From: Pseudomonas fulva 12-X
Lineage (GTDB): Bacteria; Pseudomonadota; Gammaproteobacteria; Pseudomonadales; Pseudomonadaceae
Length of the DNA: 64,000 nt
Assembly: GCF_000213805.1 (NCBI RefSeq)
Contig: NC_015556.1
Location: 1,488,001-1,552,000, forward strand
Direction of reading: 5' to 3'
The notes beneath the pieces are model-generated. The model saw only the letters and a list, made by a program, of their open reading frames with translations, was not told where the DNA came from and made no database searches. A program made the position numbers and the translations under genes. Positions within the stretch are counted from its first letter, which is position 1. Each line of letters opens with the position of its first letter. Shown one piece after another: positions 29,037 through 38,209 of this stretch.

Positions 29037-29759
29037 TCAATAAAGCGACGGCAGCTCGTTGGGGCGCAGATCGAACACCAGCACTTCGGCCTGCTGGCCA
29101 TTGCTCAGGTGTAGATCGCGTGCATCGCGCACTCGCACGCCGTCACCGGCCTGCAGTTGCTCGCCGTTGAGCTGGACGCTGCCGCGGGCTACGTGGACGT
29201 AGGCGTAACGGTCATCGCCGAGTTGCAGATGCGCCTGCTCGTCACCGTCGAACAGACCGGCGTAGACGCGAGCGTTCTGGCGCACGGTCAGCGAGCCGTC
29301 GGCGCCATCCGGCGAGATGATCAGCTGCAGGCGGCCGCGTTTCTGCGCTTCGCTGAAATGCTCCTGCTGGTAGCGCGGTTCGGCCTGGCGTTCGCTCGGC
29401 ACGATCCAGATCTGCAGGAAGTGCACCTGCTCAGTGTGCGAGTGGTTGAACTCGCTGTGCGACACGCCTGTACCGGCGCTCATCAGTTGCACATCGCCAG
29501 GGCGGATCACCGAGCCGGTGCCCAGGCTGTCCTTGTGTTCCAGTGCGCCTTGCAGCACGTAGGAGAAAATCTCCATGTTGCGGTGCGGGTGTTCGCCGAA
29601 ACCCTGGCCGGCGGCCACGGTGTCGTCGTTGATCACCAGCAGGTCGGAGAAGCCGCGCTCCTTCGGGTTGTTGTAACTGGCGAACGAAAAGGTGTGAAAG
29701 GAGTTGAGCCAGCCATGATTGGCGTGGCCACGGTCGGATGCTTTACGGATAGCCAGCAT
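29037..29759 (-). CDS. Pirin family protein (YhhW-like)
   Basis: From the ATG at 29759 (GGAGGATTCATC ribosome site) it has 240 residues with the bicupin pirin fold: HANHGWLNSFHTFSFASY, EHPHRNMEIFSYVLQGALEHKDS and VQLMSAGTGVSHSEFN carry the His/Glu metal ligands. Bacterial pirins of this kind include quercetin 2,3-dioxygenases such as YhhW, but the physiological substrate is unclear. It lies downstream of a LysR gene on the same strand, with 120 bases between. Confidence 0.92.
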   Translation of the reverse strand: MLAIRKASDRGHANHGWLNSFHTFSFASYNNPKERGFSDLLVINDDTVAAGQGFGEHPHRNMEIFSYVLQGALEHKDSLGTGSVIRPGDVQLMSAGTGVSHSEFNHSHTEQVHFLQIWIVPSERQAEPRYQQEHFSEAQKRGRLQLIISPDGADGSLTVRQNARVYAGLFDGDEQAHLQLGDDRYAYVHVARGSVQLNGEQLQAGDGVRVRDARDLHLSNGQQAEVLVFDLRPNELPSLY

Positions 29760-29848
29760 GATGAATCCTCCAGTTGATGGCGCTGCCTTTATCGGCGGCA
29801 TGGAGGGAATGTTACTGACTATCTTTGGATTGATTAACCGGCTGTAAA

Positions 29849-29863
29849 TGGACTTATTGTCCA
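29849..29863. promoter_or_regulatory. Candidate operator upstream of pirin
   Basis: TGGAC-TTATT-GTCCA, a perfect 5-bp inverted repeat in the gap between the LysR gene and pirin. It is short and could be chance. Confidence 0.35.
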
Positions 29864-29879
29864 CTTCAGGTTGACGATT

Positions 29880-30767
29880 TCAGGCGCTCAGGTGCTCGAT
29901 CTGCTGCTTGATGAAATCCGAGAACACCTGCACCGCGCGGGCCGATTGGCGGTGCTGCGGATAAACCGCGTACACCGCCGCCGACGCTGGCCAGTGCTGT
30001 TCGAGGATCGGCACCAGCGCGCCGCTCTCCAAGGCCTGGCCGACGATGAAGGTGGGCAGGTAGGCGATGCCCATGCCGGCCACGGCCGCATCGCGGATCA
30101 GCTCGCCGTTGTTGGCGCGCAGCTGGCCGCGCATGCTCAGGTTCCTGGGTTTGCCGGCCTCGCGCAGGCGCCATTCCACGTGGCGGCTGTGCCCGTAAAG
30201 CAGGCAGGCATGTTGCTGCAGTTCGCCGAGGTCGGCCGGCGTACCGTGCTCCGCGAGATAGGCAGGGCTGGCGCAGAGGATGGTCTGCATGTCGGTCAGG
30301 CGCTTGGCGATCAGGCTGGAGTCTTCCAGGGTGCCGATGCGAATCGACATGTCGTAGCCGTCGGCGAGCAAATCGACGGCGCGGTCGTTGAGGTCGATCT
30401 CCAGATTTATGTGCGGGTGCTGCTGCATGAACAGCGGCAGCACGTGGCTCAGGTGCAGGGTGGCGAAAGTCATCGGCGCGCTGACCCGCAGGGTGCCGCG
30501 CAGGGACGCGCCCTGGGCCGACACCAGCTCCTGGGCATCGCGCAGGTCGGCGAGAATGGTGGTGGCCTTGTCGTACAGCAGCAAGCCCAGTTCGGTGGCC
30601 TGCAGGCGACGCGTGGTGCGGTTGAGCAGTCTCACGCCGAGCAGTGCTTCGAGGGCGGCGACGCGACGGCTGACGTACTGCTTGGTCACCCCGAGGGTGT
30701 CGGCAGCGGCAGTGAAGCTGCCGGCGTCCAGGGTAGTGACGAACAGGCGCAGGTCTTCGACGTTCAT
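29880..30767 (-). CDS. LysR-type regulator
   Basis: From the ATG at 30767 it has 295 residues. The helix-turn-helix TLDAGSFTAAADTLGVTKQYVSRRVAALE is followed by LNRTTRRLQATELG and a full effector domain (LRVSAPMTFATLHL). It faces away from the aminotransferase gene (99 bases between starts) and toward pirin, so either could be its target. The ATG at 30773 is an alternative start. Confidence 0.88.
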   Translation of the reverse strand: MNVEDLRLFVTTLDAGSFTAAADTLGVTKQYVSRRVAALEALLGVRLLNRTTRRLQATELGLLLYDKATTILADLRDAQELVSAQGASLRGTLRVSAPMTFATLHLSHVLPLFMQQHPHINLEIDLNDRAVDLLADGYDMSIRIGTLEDSSLIAKRLTDMQTILCASPAYLAEHGTPADLGELQQHACLLYGHSRHVEWRLREAGKPRNLSMRGQLRANNGELIRDAAVAGMGIAYLPTFIVGQALESGALVPILEQHWPASAAVYAVYPQHRQSARAVQVFSDFIKQQIEHLSA

Positions 30768-30865
30768 GGGCATTCTCGTTGGCAAGGCGGCGATTATTAC
30801 CGGGTGCGTGGGCTTCGCGCCATCGGCTATCCTCGGCGTCTGCCTCAACTGCCCAGGACGCGTCG

Positions 30866-32014
30866 ATGTTCACCAGCAAGTTGCCCGCTGTCGGCACCAC
30901 CATTTTCACCACCATGTCCCAGCTCGCGGTCCAGACGGGCGCCATCAACCTGTCCCAGGGCTTCCCGGACTTCGACGGCCCCGAAGCGCTGCGCGAGGCC
31001 CTGGCCCGGCATGTGGCGGCGGGGCACAACCAGTACGCACCGATGACCGGGTTGCCGGCGTTGCGCGAGCAGATCGCCCTGAAGATCGAGCGGCTCTACG
31101 GGCGTAACGTCAGTGCGGACAGCGAAGTGACCGTCACGCCGGGCGCGACTCAGGCGATCTTCTGCGCGATCCAGGCGCTGATCCATCCCGGCGACGAGGC
31201 CATCGTCTTCGATCCCTGTTACGACAGCTACGACCCCAGCGTGACCCTGGCTGGCGGGCGTTGCATCCATGTGCCGCTGGCCGCGGGTGATTTCGCCATC
31301 GACTGGCAATGCCTGGAGGCGGCGCTGAGCCCGCGTACCCGGCTGATCGTGCTCAATACGCCGCACAACCCCAGCGGAGCGCTGATCAGCCGCGACGAGC
31401 TGGACCGCCTGGCGGCGCTGATCCGCGAGCGCGACATTTATATCGTCAGCGACGAAGTCTACGAGCACCTGGTGTTCGACGGCCGCCAGCACGCCAGCGT
31501 ACTGGCCCACGACGAGCTGTACGCGCGGGCCTTCGTGGTCAGCTCGTTCGGCAAGACCTACCACGTGACCGGCTGGAAGACCGGCTACGTGGTGGCGCCG
31601 CCTGCGCTGAGCGCCGAGCTGCGCAAGGTGCACCAGTACGTCAGCTTCTGTGGGGTGACGCCTCTGCAGTACGCGCTGGCCGACTTCATGGCCGCCTGCC
31701 CCGAGCACGTCAGCGAGTTGCCGGCGTTCTACCAGGCCAAGCGCGACCTGTTCTGCGACCTGCTGGCCGGCTCGCGTTTCACCTTCACGCGCACGCCGGG
31801 CACCTATTTCCAGCTGGCCGATTATTCGGCGATCCGCCCGGATCTGGACGATGTGGCCATGGCCCAGTGGCTGACCCGCGAGCATGGCGTGGCGGCGATT
31901 CCGGTGTCGGTGTTCAGCGAACGGCCGGACCCGTCTCAGCGCCTGGTGCGCTTCTGCTTCGCCAAGCGTGAGGACACCCTGCGCCAGGCCGCGGAAAAAC
32001 TCAGCGCCATCTAG
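30866..32014 (+). CDS. PLP-dependent aminotransferase, methionine/kynurenine type (YbdL-like)
   Basis: From the ATG at 30866 it has 382 residues of the class I aminotransferase fold. INLSQGFPDFDGP near the N-terminus, PHNPSGALISRDEL, SDEVYEHLVFDG and the PLP-lysine block SSFGKTYHVTGWKTGY match the YbdL/KAT group, which transaminates methionine, aromatic amino acids or kynurenine. The nitrilase-family gene downstream encodes an omega-amidase-like protein; in many organisms the pair works together, the amidase removing alpha-ketoglutaramate or alpha-keto-methylthiobutyramide. Confidence 0.92.
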   Translation: MFTSKLPAVGTTIFTTMSQLAVQTGAINLSQGFPDFDGPEALREALARHVAAGHNQYAPMTGLPALREQIALKIERLYGRNVSADSEVTVTPGATQAIFCAIQALIHPGDEAIVFDPCYDSYDPSVTLAGGRCIHVPLAAGDFAIDWQCLEAALSPRTRLIVLNTPHNPSGALISRDELDRLAALIRERDIYIVSDEVYEHLVFDGRQHASVLAHDELYARAFVVSSFGKTYHVTGWKTGYVVAPPALSAELRKVHQYVSFCGVTPLQYALADFMAACPEHVSELPAFYQAKRDLFCDLLAGSRFTFTRTPGTYFQLADYSAIRPDLDDVAMAQWLTREHGVAAIPVSVFSERPDPSQRLVRFCFAKREDTLRQAAEKLSAI

Positions 32015-32020
32015 CACCTT

Positions 32021-32056
32021 GTAGGGTGGACAACCGCGAAGCGTTGTCCACCGCTT
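32021..32056. repeat. Short GTAGGGTGGA repeat copy
   Basis: GTAGGGTGGACAAC-CGCGAAGC-GTTGTCCACC, a short palindromic member of the family described at 1151. It lies between the aminotransferase and amidase genes. Confidence 0.7.
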
Positions 32057-32084
32057 GGCAGGCGATATCACGGGAGGGACATCG

Positions 32085-32867
32085 ATGAGCAAACAAGACC
32101 ACCTCGAACTGGCGCTGATCCAGAGTGACCTGGCCTGGCACGACCCCGCCGCCAACCGCGCCCACTTCGAGGCGCAGCTGCTGCAGGCCGCGGGCGCCGA
32201 TCTGGTCATCCTGCCGGAGATGTTCAGCACCGGCTTTTCCATGCAGTCCGCCGAATTGGCCGAACCCGAAGACGGGCCGACCAGCCAGTGGCTCAGCGAG
32301 CAGGCGCAGCGCTTCAATGCGGTGATCGCCGGCAGCCTGATCATCCAGGTCGCCGATGGCAGCTACCGCAACCGGCTGCTGTGGGCGCGGCCGGATGGTT
32401 CGCTGGCTCACTACGACAAGCGCCACCTGTTTCGCATGGCCGGCGAGCACCAGCACTACGCCGCCGGCGAGCGCCAGGCGCTGTTCGAGGTCAAGGGGTG
32501 GCGGGTGCGCCCGCTGATCTGCTACGACCTGCGCTTTCCGGTCTGGAGCCGCGACGCCGAAGGCACCGACCTGCTGCTGTACACCGCCAACTGGCCGGCC
32601 GCGCGGCGCCTGCACTGGAACCGCCTGCTGCCGGCGCGGGCCATCGAAAACCTCTGCTACGTGGCGGCGGTCAATCGCATCGGCGTGGACGGCAAGGGCC
32701 ATCCCTACAGCGGCGACTCCCAGGTGCTGGATTTCCAGGGCGATAGCCTGCTCGATGCCGGCGATAGGGCCGGCGTATTCCGCCAGCGCCTCGACGCCGC
32801 GGCCCTGGCCGCCTACCGCGAGCGCTTCCCGGCGCATCAGGATGCCGATCCGTTCGAGTTTCGCTGA
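32085..32867 (+). CDS. Nitrilase-family omega-amidase (YafV-like)
   Basis: A 260-residue C-N hydrolase with the Glu-Lys-Cys triad: Glu in LPEMFSTGF, Lys in YDKRHLF and Cys in ICYDLRFPVW. The short IALIQ-type start and the C-terminal DPFEFR match YafV, an amidase acting on alpha-keto acid amides in methionine salvage and glutamine transamination. The ATG has GGGAGGGAC upstream. Location right after the YbdL-like aminotransferase supports that pairing. Confidence 0.9.
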   Translation: MSKQDHLELALIQSDLAWHDPAANRAHFEAQLLQAAGADLVILPEMFSTGFSMQSAELAEPEDGPTSQWLSEQAQRFNAVIAGSLIIQVADGSYRNRLLWARPDGSLAHYDKRHLFRMAGEHQHYAAGERQALFEVKGWRVRPLICYDLRFPVWSRDAEGTDLLLYTANWPAARRLHWNRLLPARAIENLCYVAAVNRIGVDGKGHPYSGDSQVLDFQGDSLLDAGDRAGVFRQRLDAAALAAYRERFPAHQDADPFEFR

Positions 32868-32877
32868 GCCAGAAATG

Positions 32878-32916
32878 CCAAAGGCCCGGTTCGCGAAGGC
32901 GAGACCGGGCCTTTGG
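32878..32916. terminator. Bidirectional terminator
   Basis: CCAAAGGCCCGGT pairs perfectly with ACCGGGCCTTTGG around a 13-base loop. It lies between two converging genes and can serve both. Confidence 0.85.
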
Positions 32917-32933
32917 GCAAACAGGCGCCTGTG

Positions 32934-33998
32934 TTACGCGGCGTCCTGGTCCTTGGCCAGGGAAGCCATGTCGATCACGAAGCGGTACTTCACGTCACTC
33001 TTGAGCATGCGCTCGTAGGCTTCGTTGATGTTCTGGATATCGATCAGCTCGATGTCCGAGACGATGTTGTGCTCGGCGCAGAAGTCGAGCATTTCCTGGG
33101 TTTCGGCGATGCCGCCGATCAGCGAGCCGGCCAGGCGGCGGCGCTTGAAGATCAGCCCGAAGACTTCCGGCGACGGGTGCGCCGAATCCGGTACGCCAAC
33201 CAGGGTCATGGTGGCGTCGCGCTTGAGCAGGCCGAGGAAGGCGTCCAGGTTGTGGGGGGCAGCCACGGTGTTGAGGATGAAGTCGAAGCTGTTTACGTGG
33301 GCCGCCATCTCGTCGGCGTTCTTCGACACCACCACTTCGGCAGCGCCCAGGCGCAGGGCGTCTTCACGTTTGTTCGGCGAGGTGGTGAACAGCACCACAT
33401 GAGCGCCCATGGCGGCGGCGATCTTCACGCCCATGTGGCCGAGGCCACCGAGGCCGACGATACCCACCTTGTCGCCCGGCTTGACGTTCCACTGGCGCAG
33501 CGGCGAGTAAGTGGTGATGCCGGCGCAGAGCAGCGGCGCAACAGCGGCCAGGTTGTCGGTGTGGCGGATGCGCAGGACGAACTTCTGGTCGACGACGATG
33601 TTGTCCGAGTAACCACCGTAGGTGTTCTCTCCACCGAAGAGCGGGCCGTTGTAGGTGCCGGTGAAGCCGTTCTCGCAGTATTGCTCCAGGCCTTCGGAAC
33701 AGGACGAGCAGCTCTGGCAGCTGTCGACCATGCAGCCGACGCCGGCCAGGTCGCCGACCTTGAAGCCGGTCACGTCGCTACCGACGGCAGTGACCTTGCC
33801 GACGATCTCGTGGCCGGGCACCGAGGGGTACAGGGTGTTTTTCCACTCGTTGCGCGCGGTGTGCAGGTCGGAGTGGCAGACGCCGCAGTAGAGGATATCG
33901 ATCTGCACGTCGTTGGCGCCGACGGCGCGGCGCTGGAAGCGGTAGGGCGCGAGAGGTTTGCTGGAGTCCTGGGCGGCATAGCCGAGAATGGTGGTCAT
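32934..33998 (-). CDS. NAD(P)-dependent zinc alcohol dehydrogenase (YahK/CAD-like)
   Basis: From the ATG at 33998 it has 354 residues. Catalytic zinc ligands lie in YCGVCHSDLH and PGHEIVG, the structural zinc in CQSCSSCSEGLEQYC, and the cofactor loop is GIVGLGGLGHMGVKIA. The set matches the cinnamyl-alcohol/YahK aldehyde reductases, which use NADPH to reduce a broad range of aldehydes. It is a single gene with an AGGAA ribosome site. Confidence 0.92.
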   Translation of the reverse strand: MTTILGYAAQDSSKPLAPYRFQRRAVGANDVQIDILYCGVCHSDLHTARNEWKNTLYPSVPGHEIVGKVTAVGSDVTGFKVGDLAGVGCMVDSCQSCSSCSEGLEQYCENGFTGTYNGPLFGGENTYGGYSDNIVVDQKFVLRIRHTDNLAAVAPLLCAGITTYSPLRQWNVKPGDKVGIVGLGGLGHMGVKIAAAMGAHVVLFTTSPNKREDALRLGAAEVVVSKNADEMAAHVNSFDFILNTVAAPHNLDAFLGLLKRDATMTLVGVPDSAHPSPEVFGLIFKRRRLAGSLIGGIAETQEMLDFCAEHNIVSDIELIDIQNINEAYERMLKSDVKYRFVIDMASLAKDQDAA

Positions 33999-34195
33999 GG
34001 GCAATTCCTATCGTTTGCAAATCAACGGCTTGTGGCCGTGTGGGTGGATAAGCGTAGTGCAGCCCCGCGTCGAGGCGATTGCACAATCCTGTCGCTGTCT
34101 GTCCCGATCCTCTGGTCTGTTAGGGAGGCGTTCAGCGGCAGATGGTTCCCGCGCCGATGCTGTTATTGCGTCGATGCCATTTCAACGAACAAGAG

Positions 34196-35086
34196 TTAGC
34201 GGCTATTGAGGCGCGCACGCAGCAACGGCGTGAGTTCATCGAACAGCGTCTGCACCGAGCGTAGCGCCAGGCAGTCCGGGCGGGTCAGCAGCCACAGGTC
34301 GGTGTCGCAATCGACCAGCGCCTCGCTCAGGCGCTCGACGCCCGCCAGGTTGCGGGCCATGAAGTCGGGCAGGGCGGCGACACCCAGGCCCCCTTGTACC
34401 AGGTTGGCGACCGCCGACATGCTGCTGCAGCGATAGCGTGGCACCAGGCTGGGGTGCGCCTGGTGACGCCAGGCCACGGTGAGGTGGTCGGGCATGGAAT
34501 CGTCGGGGGCGATCCACGGCACCGAGGTGGGCGCCTGTAGGAAGGCGTCGCGGTGTTCCGGGCGCCCGCAGATGTAATAGGCGGTGTGGCCGAGCTGGCG
34601 GCCGACCAGGTGTTCGGGCGGTGCGTTGGATAGGCGCAGGGCGATGTCGGCGTCGCGGCGGCTGAGGTTGGCGAAGGTGTTGGTGGTGGCCAGCTCCAGC
34701 GACAGCGCCGGGTAGCGCGGCATCAGTTCGGCCAGGCTGGGCAGCAGCAGGTTCTGCAGTACCGCATCGGTGCAGGTCAGGCGCACCGTGCCGCTGATCA
34801 CTTTCTCGCCATGCTGCAGGGCAATGCGCGCCGCATCCAGCGCCTGTTCGGCGCGTTCGGCCTGCTCGGCCAGGGCCTGGGCGCTCTGGGTCGGCATATA
34901 GCCGCGACGGCTCTTTTCGAACAGGGCGATACCCAGATTGGCTTCCAGCTTGCGGATGGCGCGAAACACCGTCGACACGTCCACCTGCAACTGCTCGGCG
35001 GCCCGGGCCAGAGAGCGTCCACGCACCAGAGCGAGCACCAGGGCGAGGTCGACATGGCTGATCTGGTATTGCGTCGGTGCAATCAT
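34196..35086 (-). CDS. LysR-type regulator, divergent from the putrescine catabolism cluster
   Basis: From the ATG at 35086 it has 296 residues: helix-turn-helix ALVRGRSLARAAEQLQVDVSTVFRAIRKLEANL, then the effector domain with TVRLTCTDAVLQNLLLPSL. It starts 157 bases from the glutamylputrescine synthetase gene on the other strand, with the 14-base palindrome at 35155 between them. That makes it the likely regulator of the cluster, though known pseudomonad polyamine genes also answer to other regulators. Confidence 0.88.
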   Translation of the reverse strand: MIAPTQYQISHVDLALVLALVRGRSLARAAEQLQVDVSTVFRAIRKLEANLGIALFEKSRRGYMPTQSAQALAEQAERAEQALDAARIALQHGEKVISGTVRLTCTDAVLQNLLLPSLAELMPRYPALSLELATTNTFANLSRRDADIALRLSNAPPEHLVGRQLGHTAYYICGRPEHRDAFLQAPTSVPWIAPDDSMPDHLTVAWRHQAHPSLVPRYRCSSMSAVANLVQGGLGVAALPDFMARNLAGVERLSEALVDCDTDLWLLTRPDCLALRSVQTLFDELTPLLRARLNSR

Positions 35087-35154
35087 AAATTGCTCTGCTG
35101 CCAGTATCGGTTGCGTATGCGCCCACTTATACTCAGGGCGTTGCCTAGAATCAA

Positions 35155-35168
35155 ATCCGCTAGCGGAT
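35155..35168. promoter_or_regulatory. Palindrome upstream of the glutamylputrescine synthetase gene
   Basis: ATCCGCTAGCGGAT, a perfect 14-base palindrome, lies between the divergent LysR and synthetase starts. It is a candidate operator, longer and more exact than chance would give, but LysR sites are usually split by a spacer. Confidence 0.5.
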
Positions 35169-35243
35169 ACCCAGAATAAATGAGGCGCCAAGGCTCGTGA
35201 GATGTCTTCCGCGGGCGCGCCGATGCGAAAGGATGTATTTCCC

Positions 35244-36626
35244 ATGACTTCGGTTTCCCCACGTGTCGTTCAGCTCAATGAAGCGAACACCTTTCTCAAG
35301 GAACACCCTGAGGTTCAGTACGTCGACCTGCTGATCACCGACATGAACGGCATCGTGCGCGGCAAGCGCGTCGAGCGCGCCAGCCTGCACAAGGTCTACG
35401 AGAAGGGCATCAACCTGCCCGCTTCGCTGTTCGCCCTGGACATCAACGGCTCCACCGTGGAAAGCACCGGCCTGGGCCTGGATATCGGCGATGCCGACCG
35501 CATTTGCTACCCGATTCCCGGCACCCTGTGCAACGAGCCGTGGCAGAAGCGCCCGACCGCGCAATTGCTGATGACCATGCACGAGCTGGACGGCGCGCCG
35601 TTCTTCGCCGATCCCCGCGAAGTGCTGCGCCGCGTGGTGCAGAAGTTCGACGATCTGGGTCTGACCATCTGCGCCGCCTTCGAGCTGGAGTTCTACCTGA
35701 TCGATCAGGAGAACGTGAACGGCCGTCCGCAGCCGCCGCGCTCGCCCATTTCCGGCAAGCGCCCGATGTCCACCCAGGTGTATCTGATCGACGACCTCGA
35801 CGAATACGTCGACTGCCTGCAGGACATGCTCGAAGCCGCCAAGGAGCAGGCGCTGCCGGCCGACGCCATCGTCAAGGAAAGTGCCCCGGCGCAGTTCGAA
35901 GTCAACCTGCACCACGTCGAAGACGCCATCAAGGCCTGCGACTACGCGGTGCTGCTCAAGCGCCTGATCAAGAACATCGCCTACGACCACGAGATGGACT
36001 CGACCTTCATGGCCAAGCCCTATCCGGGGCAGGCGGGTAATGGTCTGCACGTGCACATCTCGCTGCTCGACAAGAAAACCGGCCAGAACATCTTCGCCAC
36101 CGAAGATCCTGAGCAGCATGCGCCGCTGCGTCATGCCATCGCCGGTATCCTCGATACCATGCCGGCGTCGATGGCCTTCCTGTGCCCGAACGTCAACTCC
36201 TACCGCCGCTTCGGCGCACAGTTCTACGTGCCGAACGCGCCGAGCTGGGGCCTGGACAACCGCACCGTGGCCGTGCGCGTACCGACCGGCAGCAGCGACG
36301 CGATCCGTATCGAGCACCGCGTGGCCGGCGCCGATGCCAACCCGTACCTGATGATGGCCTCGATCCTCGCCGGTATTCACCACGGCCTGACCAACAAGCT
36401 GGAACCCGGTGAGCCGATCGAAGGCAACTCCTACGAGCAACTGGAGCAGAGCCTGCCGAACAACCTGCGCGATGCCCTGCGCGAGCTGGACGACAGCGAA
36501 GTGATGAACAAGTACATCTGCCCCGAATACATCGACATCTTCGTCGCCTGTAAGGAAGCGGAGATGCAGGAATTCGAAACCACCATTTCCGACCTCGAAT
36601 ACAACTGGTATCTGCATACCGTCTGA
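35244..36626 (+). CDS. puuA: Gamma-glutamylputrescine synthetase (glutamine synthetase family)
   Basis: A 460-residue GlnA-like ATP-dependent ligase that joins glutamate to putrescine, the entry step of the gamma-glutamylated pathway (PuuA in E. coli, PauA in Pseudomonas). YVDLLITDMNGIVRGKRV is the beta-grasp start; AAFELEFYLID, GNGLHVHISL and NRTVAVRVPTGSSDAIRIEHRVAGADANPY hold the metal and ATP residues. The gene is followed by the rest of the pathway, which fixes the assignment over ordinary glutamine synthetase. The ATG at 35244 is used; 35223 is possible. Confidence 0.92.
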   Translation: MTSVSPRVVQLNEANTFLKEHPEVQYVDLLITDMNGIVRGKRVERASLHKVYEKGINLPASLFALDINGSTVESTGLGLDIGDADRICYPIPGTLCNEPWQKRPTAQLLMTMHELDGAPFFADPREVLRRVVQKFDDLGLTICAAFELEFYLIDQENVNGRPQPPRSPISGKRPMSTQVYLIDDLDEYVDCLQDMLEAAKEQALPADAIVKESAPAQFEVNLHHVEDAIKACDYAVLLKRLIKNIAYDHEMDSTFMAKPYPGQAGNGLHVHISLLDKKTGQNIFATEDPEQHAPLRHAIAGILDTMPASMAFLCPNVNSYRRFGAQFYVPNAPSWGLDNRTVAVRVPTGSSDAIRIEHRVAGADANPYLMMASILAGIHHGLTNKLEPGEPIEGNSYEQLEQSLPNNLRDALRELDDSEVMNKYICPEYIDIFVACKEAEMQEFETTISDLEYNWYLHTV

Positions 36627-36639
36627 TGGAGTGATGAAC

Positions 36640-38133
36640 ATGAGCACCATGACTCGCCAAGATTGGGAGCAGCGCTACAGCGACCTGCGCATCGAGGGCC
36701 GCGCCTTTATCGACGGCGCCTACCGCGATGCCGTGGGCGGCGCGACCTTCGACAGCGTCAGCCCGGTCGATGGCCGCCAGCTGGCAAGCGTTGCCAGCTG
36801 CATGGCTGAGGATGCCGAGCTGGCCGTGAAGGCCGCTCGCGAGGTTTTCGAGCGCGGCGACTGGGTAAAACTCGCCCCGGCTCAGCGCAAGCGCGTGTTG
36901 ATCGCCTTTGCCGACAAGCTGATGGCCAATGCCGAGGAGCTGGCGCTGCTGGAAACCCTCGACATGGGCAAGCCGATCGGCGATTCGCTGAGCATCGATG
37001 TACCCGGCGCGGCCAATGCCATCCGTTGGAGCGCCGAGGCCATCGACAAGCTGTATGACGAAGTGGCGCCCACGCCCCACGATCAGCTCGGTCTGGTGAC
37101 CCGGGAAGCGGTCGGCGTGGTGGCAGCCATCGTGCCGTGGAACTTCCCGCTGCTGATGTCCTGCTGGAAGCTCGGCCCGGCGCTGGCAACCGGTAACTCG
37201 GTGATTCTCAAACCGTCCGAGAAGTCGCCGCTGACTGCCATTCGCATCGCCCAGCTGGCCATCGAGGCTGGTATCCCGGCTGGCGTGTTCAACGTGCTGC
37301 CGGGCTACGGCCACACCGTGGGCAAGGCCTTGGCCCTGCACATGGACGTCGACACCATCGTGTTCACCGGCTCCACCAAAATCGCCAAGCAGCTGATGAT
37401 CTACGCCGGCGAATCGAACATGAAACGCGTGTGGCTGGAGGCCGGCGGCAAGAGCCCCAACATCGTCTTCGCCGATGCACCGGATCTGCAGGCCGCCGCA
37501 GACGCAGCTGCCACCGCCATCGCCTTCAACCAGGGCGAAGTTTGCGTGGCGGGTTCGCGCCTGCTGGTGGAAAGCTCGATCAAGGAGCGTTTCCTGCCGA
37601 TGGTGGTCGAGGCGCTGCAGCAGTGGAAACCCGGCCATGCGCTGGATCCGCAGACCCGTGTCGGTGCGCTGGTCGATGACGGCCATCTGGCCACCGTGCT
37701 CGGCTTCATCGAGTCCGGTCGCGAGGAGGGTGCCGAGATCCTCACCGGCGGCGAACGTGCCCTGCAGGAAACCGGCGGCAGCTACGTGCAGCCGACCATT
37801 TTCGCCGGTGTGAACAACGCCATGCGCATCGCCCGCGAGGAAATCTTCGGGCCGGTGCTGTCGGTGATCACCTTCGACAGTGACGAAGAAGCCATCCGCA
37901 TCGCCAACGACACGCCCTACGGCCTGGCCGCGGCTGTGTGGACTCGCGATATTTCCCGCGCCCACCGCACCGCTCGGGCGCTGCGTGCCGGCAGCGTTTG
38001 GGTCAACCAGTACGACGGCGGCGACATGACCGCGCCGTTTGGCGGCTTCAAGCAGTCGGGCAATGGCCGCGACAAGTCGCTGCATGCCTTTGACAAATAC
38101 ACCGAACTAAAGGCGACCTGGATCAAACTCTAA
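36640..38133 (+). CDS. puuC: Gamma-glutamyl-gamma-aminobutyraldehyde dehydrogenase
   Basis: A 497-residue NAD(P) aldehyde dehydrogenase, the length of PuuC/PauC. The proton-acceptor Glu is in LEAGGKSPNIV and the nucleophile Cys in NQGEVCVAGSRL; VVAAIVPWNFPLLMS and the end KSLHAFDKYTELKATWI are typical. It oxidises the aldehyde made by PuuB. It starts 13 bases after the synthetase stop, with GGAG eight bases before the ATG; upstream GTG and ATG codons are worse placed. Confidence 0.93.
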   Translation: MSTMTRQDWEQRYSDLRIEGRAFIDGAYRDAVGGATFDSVSPVDGRQLASVASCMAEDAELAVKAAREVFERGDWVKLAPAQRKRVLIAFADKLMANAEELALLETLDMGKPIGDSLSIDVPGAANAIRWSAEAIDKLYDEVAPTPHDQLGLVTREAVGVVAAIVPWNFPLLMSCWKLGPALATGNSVILKPSEKSPLTAIRIAQLAIEAGIPAGVFNVLPGYGHTVGKALALHMDVDTIVFTGSTKIAKQLMIYAGESNMKRVWLEAGGKSPNIVFADAPDLQAAADAAATAIAFNQGEVCVAGSRLLVESSIKERFLPMVVEALQQWKPGHALDPQTRVGALVDDGHLATVLGFIESGREEGAEILTGGERALQETGGSYVQPTIFAGVNNAMRIAREEIFGPVLSVITFDSDEEAIRIANDTPYGLAAAVWTRDISRAHRTARALRAGSVWVNQYDGGDMTAPFGGFKQSGNGRDKSLHAFDKYTELKATWIKL

Positions 38134-38209
38134 GTAAGGGATGCGGCCCGCTGCCACAGCGGGCTGCCAGTGCTTTGGCCTCATATTCAGGCGCTTTGGG
38201 AGATTTTCC

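Noticed and set aside
36193..38085. Long minus-strand frame over puuA/puuC
   Set aside because: Antisense to two verified enzymes, no recognisable domain.
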